A DNA stretch of 44,129 nucleotides from Streptomyces ossamyceticus (lineage in GTDB: Bacteria > Actinomycetota > Actinomycetes > Streptomycetales > Streptomycetaceae), in contig NZ_LIQX01000022.1 of the NCBI RefSeq assembly GCF_001418475.1, forward strand, positions 1 through 44,129, given 5' to 3'. The position numbers and the translations under genes are program-made. Position 1 is the first letter of the stretch, and the number at the start of each line of letters is the position of its first letter. The notes beneath the pieces are model-generated. The model worked only from the letters and a program-made list of their open reading frames with translations, was not told the origin of the DNA and made no database searches. Shown in pieces: positions 34,101 to 40,400 of the stretch.

Positions 34101-37100
34101 GGTGTGCGCCTGGTGTTCGGCGCGGACGAGGTTCTCCAGTTCCGCGACCACCGGGTTCCGGGGACGGACGGCTTCCTGAGGTTCGAGGCCGCACCGGGTC
34201 CGGACACGCTGCCTCGGTGGGTCGGTCCGGACGGGGTGCCGCTGGCCGGTACCGGTGCGGTGGTCGCCCCGGTCAGGGGCGCGCTCGGCGTGGTCACCGG
34301 TGTGAAGGTGGGAACGCCGGACGGGGCCTGGACCGCCCGGTTCGACCTCGACGGCACCTGGCTGTCCGAGGAACTGCGGTTCTCCGGCCACGCCGGTGGT
34401 GCGTTGACCGACGCACGGGTGGTCACGACGGTCACCCGAGGGCCGGGCGGTGACATGGTGCCGACCCTCCGGTTGGCTGTGCCGGGGCTGGGCGACGGTG
34501 CCTTCTCCGTCGTACGGCTGCCGGGTGGTGAAGCGGCCGGGCGGCTGCCGGCCGGGGGCTTCGCGGTGACCGACCTGGCGAACGGCGAGCGGTTCGTCTT
34601 CGACCGGGCCGGCCAGTTCGTGGATCTCCCCGCGGACGCCCCACCGATACGGCTGGAGACGGCCGGGTCGGCCCTGCCGGACCCGAACGTCGGCCCGCTG
34701 ACGGGCCTCGACGACTTCGGCGGCCCGCTGTCCGAGCGGTTCCCGCTGCACTCCATCCCCGAGCACAACGCCCTGGACGGCGCCGCGGCCGACCTGCCTC
34801 GGATCGAGCTGCCCGGTGCCGACGCGCCGACCGTCGCGCGTGCGGCAGACGTCGCGCCGCCCGCCGATCTGCCCCTCACGCGCCTGACCGAGTTCCAGGA
34901 CATGCCGCTGTCCGGCGTGGGCGACCTGGCCGGACTGGAGTTCCGGATCGCCGGCGGCACCGCCGCTGACGGCGTGCCCAGTACGTTCCGGCTGGATGTC
35001 ACGCAGGCCGCCCCGACACCTCACGGGGCGGGGCCGCAGCCGCGGTTCGCGGTGGAGCGTCTGGACAGCGGTACGTTCCGTGTCACCGACCCGCCCGGCA
35101 CCACCCGCTGGGAGTTCAGCGCCGGGGGTGAGTTCCTCGCCCGTGAGACGGCGCTCGTCGACAACGATCTGGGGCTGCCGTCCGGGCTGTGGTTCAGGAG
35201 CACGGCCACGACCACGACGGACGGCATGACCGCCAGGATCGTCGGGCTGGTGGGTCCCCGCGAAGTCACCGATTCGTTCCCGCTCACCACCATCGACCGG
35301 ACGCTTCAGGACCGTCTGCCGGGCGGCTTCACCCTGACCGACAGCGTCACGGGCAGCCGCTTCCACTACGACGCCGATCTCAACCTCGCGTTCCGCGATG
35401 TGCCGGCCCGTGACGGCTCCGGATTCCTGCGCTTCACGGAGGGCGCGCCCGATGTCCCGCCCGTCCGGCTCGACGACCTGGGCGGCTCCTCGGGCCTGGA
35501 CGACCTCGCCGGGATCTTCCAGCGCACCCTGGACGAGGCATCGGGGGGCACGCGTCCCCTGTCCGACGTCACCGATCCGTTCCTCGGTGCCACTTGGCGC
35601 CTGCCCGGCCTGGACGATGCCGCCGCCCTGCGACTGTCCGACGCCGTGGGAGAGCACGGCGACCAGTGGCTCACCCGGCTGAGCCCGGGCGACGCGCCCG
35701 ACCTCGATCTCCGCGCGGCCTGGCGAGCTCTGGACGAGCACTGGACCGGGCTCCTGGAACGGATGCCCGGGATCCGGCTGACCGGCGCGGACGACCTCGC
35801 CGATCTTGAGATACGGGTGCTGCGCGTACCGTCCACCGACACGGCACCGGGCTCGTTCCGCTTCGAACTCCTCGACCGTGCCCCGACGGCGGACGGAACG
35901 GTCCGCGGCGCGGGTTTCGCGGTCGGACGGGTCCCGGACGGCGGGTTCGCCGTCACCGACCCGACCGGGAACACGACGTGGACCTTCGCCCAGGACGGCG
36001 CCTTCCTGGGCCGCGAGACCCTGCTCACCGGGGAGGGACTCCCCTCCGGCCTGCGAGTCTCGGCGACCCGCCACGTGGCGGACCGGTACACGCAGGTGGA
36101 TCTGATCGGTCCTGACAGTGCCGTCAGGTCACTGCGGGTCACCGCCCCGGAGGGCGCGCTCGCCGAGCGGCTGCCCGGCGGCTTCACCCTCACCGACACC
36201 GTCACCGGCAGCCGCTTCCACTTCGACCGGAGCGGAGCCCTCGTCCTCCGCGACCTGCCGGCCCGTGACGGCTCGGGCTTCCTGCGATTCACCGAGGGCG
36301 CCCGCGACGCACAGCCGACCCCGCTGCTGGACCCGCTGTCCGAGCGTTTCCCGATCAGCTCCATCCCGGAGGAAGACGTACTGGACGACGGGCTCACCGA
36401 CATCTCCCAGCTCTTCGACCGCACCCTCGACGAGGCATCGGGCGTACGGGCCGCCCTGCCCGAGGACGCGGCCTCGGCGGACCTGTCGTCCATCTCCGGA
36501 GCCATGGAGTTCCTGCATGCCGCACCCGACTCCCACGCCCTGCAGAACCTGGACCTCCCGCATGTGCAGCAGCTCGCGGGCGACGCCACCGACTCACTGA
36601 ACAGGTTCCCCGGGCTGCGGCCCGAACTCCTCCACGACCAGCTCCGCCAGATGACCGCGCAGGCACACGAGGGGATCCGGCAGGGCGCCGCCACCGTCCT
36701 GCGGGAGTACCAGAACCTGCCCCTGGCCACGCGTCTGGAGGACCTCCAGGGCGGCGGTAGCCGCGTCTTCGGCGACTTCACCGTCACGCCGACCCCGCAC
36801 GGCGGCCCCGGCGGCAGCCGCTTCACCGTCACGCACACGCCGACGGACCTGACCACGGGCTTCGGCCCGCATCGCGAGCTGCTCCACCAGGAGGTGTTCG
36901 TCAGGGGCGGCCCAGCCGAGCTCGACGGGACCAGGCTCGGGCTCACCGGCCGCACGGCCGAGGGCGGTTGGGCCCCCGAGTCCTTCCAGCTCGTGGGCAC
37001 ACACGTGGCCGACGACGCGTTCACCGTCACACGTCTCGACCCGAACCTCCGCACCGAGGTGCGCGGCGGCTTCACCGTCACCGACGCCGCCGGCACGACG

Positions 37101-40100
37101 AAGTGGCACTACGGCCCTGAGGGCACGCTAGCCCTCAGAGACGTCCAACTCGCCGACGGCCGGGGCATGTTCCGGTTCGAGGCCGGCGCTCCGGACGGGG
37201 TGCCCCGGGTCCTCGACACGTCGGGCAACGCGTCCCTGACCCTGCGCGCGGAGCGGCTCGACGACGGCCGGATCGCCCTGATCCGCACCGGGCCGGGCAC
37301 CCCACCGCTGGAGCGGACCGTCTTCGACGCGAGCGGCGGGAAGCTGCTGGAGGAGACCGTCGCCATTCGCGGCACGGGCGGCAAGCCCACCGGCTCGTAC
37401 TGGACCATCGACCACGTGGCCGGCAAGGGCGTGCGTGTCAACGGCGACAACACCCCGTTCACGGGCCGCTTCGACACCACCACGCTGGAGAAGTCCCCCA
37501 CCGGACAGATCAGGCTGACCGGCAAAGAGCCCGGCAAAGTAACCCTGTTCGAGTCCGAGGTCCTCAAGAACGGCAACACCCTGCACATCGCCCGGGACCG
37601 CTTCGGCCACGCCCGCTGGACCGAGTTCGACGACACGGGCACCCGGGTCCGGTCCGGCGAGCGCATCGGGGACCCGGACCAGCGGACGTATCACGACGTG
37701 CCGGACGGTTCCTGGCGCCTGCTCAACACCTCCGACGTGCGCACCTACCACAAGGCCCTCGACGGCGGCCTCGTGCGCGCCGAGAAGGGCGCCGACGGCC
37801 ACTGGACCTGGCAGCGCTTCGACAAGGACGGTGTGGAGGCGCTGTCCGGCACCCGGCATTGGAGCGCGAACCACGTCGCCTTCAAGGACACCTTCCTCGA
37901 CCCCGTCACGGGCCTGGAGACGGTCGCTCAACGGCGTGGCCAGACCTGGCCGTTCGGCGGACTGCACGGCTCCCGGATGTACCAGGAGCACTCACTGCTG
38001 CCCGGCCACGCCCCGGCCGGAACACGGATCGACCCCGACACGTACGTCGGTCAGGGCCCGGCGAACGCCCGGATCGAGAGCCTGGAGGCCCTGTCGGACG
38101 GCGGCAGCCTGCTCGTCAAGCGGTTCGCCGACATGCGTCCGCCCGCCTTCCTGTGGAAGGGCGCGGCGGGCCGCGACCCGTTCGGCAACTTCTTCGGTGA
38201 CCTGTTCGCGGGGGACTCCCTGAACCGCGTGAGCCACTGGACCCAGACCGCCGCCGACGGCACCACGGTGACCGGTGTCCGGCTCAACCCGTCGGGCGCC
38301 AACTGGGTCGACGTCGACCAGTTCGGCCGCATCGTGCGGGAGAGCCGCAAGCTGGACGACGGCAGCGTCATCGAGGTCGGGCGCAGCGCCGAGGACGCCA
38401 CTCGCTGGGCGCCGCTTCCCGAGTACCACAGGGGCGCCCCGTACGAACTGCACTGGCGGAACACGACGACCGGCGAGACCGGCACGCGGTACGCCGACGG
38501 CGTCGGAGGGTGGCGGGACGTCTTCACCGACGGCGAGGGGGTCGAACGCGTCCGGCTGCGCAGCGAGGGCTCCGGCACACGCGAGTACCTCTTCGACGCG
38601 CCGACCCCGCAGGACCTCGCCCGCAACGACCGCTCGGGCGTCTGGGTCGACAGGAACTCGCTGCTGCACATCACCGGCCGGCGGGACCTGGTGGGCGACG
38701 TGTTCGTCGAGTCGTCCGGCAGTCCCTACCGCACCGACTGGACATGGAAGACGTACGACTCCGTCAACGGGGCCACCGTGCTCGACGAGGGCGTCCGCAA
38801 GCAGAACCGCGGCTCCTTGTACTCACGCACCTGGGACGACTCCTTCGTCGACCTCGACCGGCTCGGCAACGTGGTGCGGGAGCGCAACGCCACCGACGTC
38901 GGTGCCTCCTGGGTCGACGCGGTGCGGCAGCCCGACGGCACCTACGAGTGGACGAGGACCGCCGCCGACGGCACGGTCCACTCCCAGGGCGTCCGGGTGT
39001 ACGGCGATGTCGCGAAGGGCCGCTGGCGGGACCTCGTCGACGGCCAGGTGGTCCGCAGCAGGGACGGCGGCCGGGTGCGCGAGTACGCGTACGAGATCGT
39101 CGCCCCGCAGCCGCCCGCGGCACCCGCGACCGAACTCACGAGCGGGATGACGCTGCGCGAGCTGCTCGACCGGTCCACGCGCCACTTCGAGACACCCGGC
39201 ACGGTCCGCGTGGACCGGGAGGCATGGAAGGAGTACGACCTCGGCAAGGTCTTCCGCGAGCGCGTCAAGGTGGACGGCGATCCCGTCCGCTACCGCGAGG
39301 TCGACAAGCAGTGGGGCCAGTGGAGGGAGTACCAGAACGGCCATCTGGTCGAGCAGCGCGTCTTCGACGGGCGGGTCTACAGGACCGACGCGTTCGGCCG
39401 GCTGAGCATGTCGGGCCCGGCCGTGGTCCCCCACCACCTCGGCGGGGTCCTGCCCAGGGTCGGCGGCGACGTCGGCCTGCCCGGCGACCGGGCCTGGCAG
39501 CTCATCGGCCGGGAGTTCGACTACCGGGGCGCCGACATCGAGGCCCTCGGCCATCTGCGAGAGGTCCAGGACCCGTGGCACGGTCTGTTCCAGGGGGTCA
39601 GGAACGGCGAGTCCGTCGAGATGCCCGTATGGCAGCGCGAGATCCGCGGCTTCCTGACCACGTTCAGCACCGGGTTCCTCACCGACTTCACCGCGGGCCT
39701 GCTGATCACCGAGCTCACCAACAACGGCAATCTCAAGGTGGAGGACGTCTTCAAGGCACTCCTCTCCGGCACGGTCGGCGGCACCTTCAGCGGCGGGCTC
39801 AACGCCCTGTACAACCACACCCGGCTCGGCTACCTCAAGACCACCATGGGCGTGAGCGACTGGGGCGGCCACCCCAGGCAGTCGATGGCCGGCAACACCG
39901 ACGACTGGGTCACCGACTGGGCCGCCTTCGAGAAGCCCACCCGCTGGCGCAGCGCCACCTACGCCAACACCGTGGGCCTCGCGACCGGCGCACTCAGCGG
40001 CTTCGTCAGCAACGCCATCAGCGCGGCGGTGTTCGGGGTCAACGGCAACGAGGTCCAAGGGGTGGACGCGCTGCGGGCCGGTATGTGGGGTGCCGCAGGG

Positions 40101-40400
40101 TCGCTGTTCGGTGGGGTGAGCACCGGTCTGGCGCGCAACGCCTGGCACCTGACAACCGGCGCCCGGGTCTTCCACAAGGGCGGCCTCGGCGAACTGGGCA
40201 TGAACTGGGCCGAGTCCGCGCTGTCCCGGTACATCACCTTCCAGATCACCCAGGCGGACAGCCGGAACGGGAGCAACCTGCCGTCCCCCGGCCGGGCGTT
40301 CCCGAAGCCGGCCACCACCCCCACGGCGACACCGCCCTCCGCCCCGCAGCCCCCGGCTGATCAACCTGCCGCACCCGTCGAGGGATTGGAGCTCCCGTGA
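28104..40400 (+). CDS. Giant T7SS-type polymorphic toxin-like protein with internal ADP-ribosyltransferase domain
   Basis: The 4098-residue protein is modular. Residues 1-~115: WXG/T7SS-signal-like helices (GFEGQTADAFRTYV). ~200-236: hydrophobic segment. ~580-597: DTL/DEL 9-bp repeats. ~879-952 and ~1477-1552: a duplicated beta module. ~987-1172 and ~1231-1422: a second duplicated module. ~1556-1600: Pro/Ala linker. ~1673-1925: ADP-ribosyltransferase domain (SGYRSINPLL; Arg1800; Ser1838-Thr-Thr; Glu1878-x-Glu1880). ~1969-3036: beta repeats with a GGFTLTD core. ~3036-3780: Asp/Gly-rich Rhs/YD-like strands. ~3800-4098: Gly/Ala-rich amphipathic segments and a Pro tail. The frame is open from 27837, but GTG 28104 has GGAGG at 5 nt, fits the domain start and avoids overlapping the divergent gene. 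The stop overlaps the next gene by 3 bp. Cys is nearly absent. Secretion via the EssC-like system is inferred. Confidence 0.88.
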   Translation: MASPEDWSKVGYNGNPVTGNPEVVDGITREFRHLQDLAAEAAGGLDAFLRKAEDGGFEGQTADAFRTYVRKQLRTTFVPNVQHSFEQAAAATERYANALREAQGRAESAARRGGAVVIPPAGVIAGDAPRSWLEKLGIVERRTGPVLPRELIAAKNDVQAEVDFINSEAKILEDALEEAAELVSTPVPKARTSGWQKFWKALEIIAMVVSIVAIVFGGPLGLLAMGLSAALFLKAVADYAAGKIDGRALGLSALGLLGPSTKGLTTFGRMAGLAKAGAAAARRGLSRGLRAIPRTLSAGGHLLLQGGKLLLTPRALATLTGQALTRWSSRVGGLASMGLSRVPAFTARATRMLRGALRSVPGFFKGMWQQGRFALRRDFFMSTAFAGGGMGRRLGVYAIINTGRAFDLAVSALLPVRYGELARFGYRTAFRMGFLERGLLMQPSLGRSIARSAGSVGGGVLDLTRNGLHTPAVGQTGGNVGKLVLPGTQAWGDALDELTEFVPPPTALPRTPAMSSLSSISRSTPSRFSSSLDDLVEPAYFGDLDTAGSGLGTLLGKQGVDVLDLEHGGLLPPRLRSALDTLDTLDTLDELDTLDGLGTPSVPGPRSALLEQPQSAVTRLRNLDTVMGLDRTDDGLLKPLDDLADPDLHGDFGGLPGLQVRKILDGEVDLVNVTLDAVILRIGKTDPVDVQVHLKGEVTVRVLDPSETVTRLPAFTGKLSGTDTPAGLGIRLDDLVRLLPDAGGDIRRARQLLGMGPLQPDLATRPLTTQTGLPPLTLREIITGGEVGKTATDRFHAWLRVQKAEIELDTAGREVSRLTGLPDVPPLSRAQAQLDLSAAELNFNRARMDFEGLGLNLDTVRQNITVMMARIDGPTANLPVGELRLLDDLGQPTDRWITLEGGETATWVVKSDAGIVPGITVDMFPDGFTLTGADGAITRIGPDGRTLLTELPVRPESLPGPSAPRHVVGPVQAPIAPTVPTPSVPQVHWLVRQDMNFEAPSLKSGMKTHLTENGLVPVKLDGTITPLQAVSTANAKAFKENSPFTAFSPPGSIAKSYGNQEIGLDLVALSRDINSGVDGVKDLRIISNAQLQEEILTEIRLRVADTQLQVPTTFSHMTSTKDIQNHLIQNGVSKGIATKVTPDVKALLQVRRDNTWLVQGSIPKQYLTGPYPTVDSLKFVPSAPDTPLAVPGNVLENAGRASGSGLPPVENLKLGPRPDDFYMSQVDLEELRGVKLVRQDDFHHLDVDIKGLRKSHFDPDLGMVPANPEGRTTAFQHVAGAENTARKSNSPFTSFAATGGHKVYGDMEFTLDAYKLGTDITSGKLPNVGILPAHSLQKLIGDQIEWTIGKRLDFFSGLTADSTRQDVAAFLKAHDVNLVGKGGKDMSGKLASDVRVLLNTTRDQEWLIKGTIPKSYLEGPYPRAAASGTGDVLPGGTLRGLDEAAGHLRLTDTIKADFEAKPVFVELRGPEGVNSGSLPELRVGELTLLDDMQRPTGQWITFEPGTELSWVLRNDTGIVPGTHVRMGDDGFVVTTPEGGFKVGPTGERMAFDGPAVPVAPVTAMTPPPAPVSPPPPAVLSAPPVPHAPSAPPVPPLGKGIGAMTPVPPPSAGAHGLGSGLDAGTPVVRHEPVGDTSHWVIEGKAPFGRYKIKNTEDGSISLVSTSDRAWATLDNAAASRQVFETEQLKRAAEQLKKADLQEGGKYLSSGYRSINPLLAAFEEAGYTAAQVRQVGFDFSDRAADVLENWKRVATERGYASRQVTESWDMQDLHRWHDSIKAIHRAWDDFPSPAIPGNTVVRGDSRQIFSSFDGILDPAHYPGGGYHDVGRTISWPGIMSTTTGSATNHNFVNSKAVIWKFDVPGQGHPGRVLGSENLAEAEVTFPVNTQIKINQVLVRDGHFAHELTGEFGDKAKVIVFADILPAGGAVRGTGDELADSLRAGDTFTMNVPRLDRFDAPAPRGETVLLRPEQVAGTSHMRMEWDRAPLEGGGFTLTDEAGGVRLVFGADEVLQFRDHRVPGTDGFLRFEAAPGPDTLPRWVGPDGVPLAGTGAVVAPVRGALGVVTGVKVGTPDGAWTARFDLDGTWLSEELRFSGHAGGALTDARVVTTVTRGPGGDMVPTLRLAVPGLGDGAFSVVRLPGGEAAGRLPAGGFAVTDLANGERFVFDRAGQFVDLPADAPPIRLETAGSALPDPNVGPLTGLDDFGGPLSERFPLHSIPEHNALDGAAADLPRIELPGADAPTVARAADVAPPADLPLTRLTEFQDMPLSGVGDLAGLEFRIAGGTAADGVPSTFRLDVTQAAPTPHGAGPQPRFAVERLDSGTFRVTDPPGTTRWEFSAGGEFLARETALVDNDLGLPSGLWFRSTATTTTDGMTARIVGLVGPREVTDSFPLTTIDRTLQDRLPGGFTLTDSVTGSRFHYDADLNLAFRDVPARDGSGFLRFTEGAPDVPPVRLDDLGGSSGLDDLAGIFQRTLDEASGGTRPLSDVTDPFLGATWRLPGLDDAAALRLSDAVGEHGDQWLTRLSPGDAPDLDLRAAWRALDEHWTGLLERMPGIRLTGADDLADLEIRVLRVPSTDTAPGSFRFELLDRAPTADGTVRGAGFAVGRVPDGGFAVTDPTGNTTWTFAQDGAFLGRETLLTGEGLPSGLRVSATRHVADRYTQVDLIGPDSAVRSLRVTAPEGALAERLPGGFTLTDTVTGSRFHFDRSGALVLRDLPARDGSGFLRFTEGARDAQPTPLLDPLSERFPISSIPEEDVLDDGLTDISQLFDRTLDEASGVRAALPEDAASADLSSISGAMEFLHAAPDSHALQNLDLPHVQQLAGDATDSLNRFPGLRPELLHDQLRQMTAQAHEGIRQGAATVLREYQNLPLATRLEDLQGGGSRVFGDFTVTPTPHGGPGGSRFTVTHTPTDLTTGFGPHRELLHQEVFVRGGPAELDGTRLGLTGRTAEGGWAPESFQLVGTHVADDAFTVTRLDPNLRTEVRGGFTVTDAAGTTKWHYGPEGTLALRDVQLADGRGMFRFEAGAPDGVPRVLDTSGNASLTLRAERLDDGRIALIRTGPGTPPLERTVFDASGGKLLEETVAIRGTGGKPTGSYWTIDHVAGKGVRVNGDNTPFTGRFDTTTLEKSPTGQIRLTGKEPGKVTLFESEVLKNGNTLHIARDRFGHARWTEFDDTGTRVRSGERIGDPDQRTYHDVPDGSWRLLNTSDVRTYHKALDGGLVRAEKGADGHWTWQRFDKDGVEALSGTRHWSANHVAFKDTFLDPVTGLETVAQRRGQTWPFGGLHGSRMYQEHSLLPGHAPAGTRIDPDTYVGQGPANARIESLEALSDGGSLLVKRFADMRPPAFLWKGAAGRDPFGNFFGDLFAGDSLNRVSHWTQTAADGTTVTGVRLNPSGANWVDVDQFGRIVRESRKLDDGSVIEVGRSAEDATRWAPLPEYHRGAPYELHWRNTTTGETGTRYADGVGGWRDVFTDGEGVERVRLRSEGSGTREYLFDAPTPQDLARNDRSGVWVDRNSLLHITGRRDLVGDVFVESSGSPYRTDWTWKTYDSVNGATVLDEGVRKQNRGSLYSRTWDDSFVDLDRLGNVVRERNATDVGASWVDAVRQPDGTYEWTRTAADGTVHSQGVRVYGDVAKGRWRDLVDGQVVRSRDGGRVREYAYEIVAPQPPAAPATELTSGMTLRELLDRSTRHFETPGTVRVDREAWKEYDLGKVFRERVKVDGDPVRYREVDKQWGQWREYQNGHLVEQRVFDGRVYRTDAFGRLSMSGPAVVPHHLGGVLPRVGGDVGLPGDRAWQLIGREFDYRGADIEALGHLREVQDPWHGLFQGVRNGESVEMPVWQREIRGFLTTFSTGFLTDFTAGLLITELTNNGNLKVEDVFKALLSGTVGGTFSGGLNALYNHTRLGYLKTTMGVSDWGGHPRQSMAGNTDDWVTDWAAFEKPTRWRSATYANTVGLATGALSGFVSNAISAAVFGVNGNEVQGVDALRAGMWGAAGSLFGGVSTGLARNAWHLTTGARVFHKGGLGELGMNWAESALSRYITFQITQADSRNGSNLPSPGRAFPKPATTPTATPPSAPQPPADQPAAPVEGLELP
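29841..29894 (+). repeat. 9-bp tandem repeat inside the giant gene
   Basis: Six in-frame 9-bp units, four of them exactly GACACCCTC, encode D-T-L, D-E-L and D-G-L triplets at residues ~580-597. Such tracts expand and shrink easily by slippage. Confidence 0.85.
31063..31620 (+). repeat. Duplicated module, copy 1, of the giant protein
   Basis: Residues ~987-1172 share a common layout with residues 1231-1422: LVRQD at the start (Arg992), a NSPFTAF motif (residues 1041-1047), then YGNQEIGLDL and a closing helix-strand ending SIPKQYLTGPYP. The nucleotide sequences have diverged strongly, so the duplication is old. Confidence 0.75.
31794..32370 (+). repeat. Duplicated module, copy 2, of the giant protein
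   Basis: Residues ~1231-1422: LVRQDDF (Arg1238), NSPFTSF (residues 1289-1295), YGDMEFTLD and the closing TIPKSYLEGPYP. They align with copy 1 throughout. The Arg - [S]PFT[SA]F - acidic strand order recalls ADP-ribosyltransferase folds, but this is only an inference. Confidence 0.75.
33119..33880 (+). other. ADP-ribosyltransferase domain within the giant protein
   Basis: Residues ~1673-1925 follow the order of the R-S-E class of bacterial ADP-ribosyltransferases (ADP-ribosyltransferase exoenzyme type). A helical lobe with GYRSINPLLAAFEEAG (the Y..IN..L signature) leads to the NAD-binding Arg in TVVRGDS (Arg1800), the Ser-Thr-Thr of SWPGIMSTTTG (Ser1838), and the catalytic ExE in NLAEAEVTFP (Glu1878, Glu1880). 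The final strand pair ends near KVIVFADIL. In the family this transfers ADP-ribose from NAD+ to a target side chain; an E-x-E is typical of Arg-modifying enzymes. All key residues are present, so the domain should be active. Confidence 0.82.
34062..37205 (+). repeat. Four-copy GGFTLTD beta repeat region in the giant gene
   Basis: Cores near 34062-34190, 35316-35450, 36171-36300 and 37060-37190 each read roughly GGFTLTD, then SRFHYD, LRDVPARDG and GFLRFTEGA. Copies 2 and 3 are nearly identical in protein. The spacing between the last three is about 850-890 bp. Linking segments also recur (VTDPPGTTRWEFSAGGEFLARET against VTDPTGNTTWTFAQDGAFLGRET). This looks like an elongated beta shaft following the toxin domain. 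Confidence 0.75.

Noticed and set aside
33135-36074. 979-residue minus-strand frame inside the giant gene
   Set aside because: It is antisense to the ART domain and beta repeats, which have clear motif support on the plus strand.
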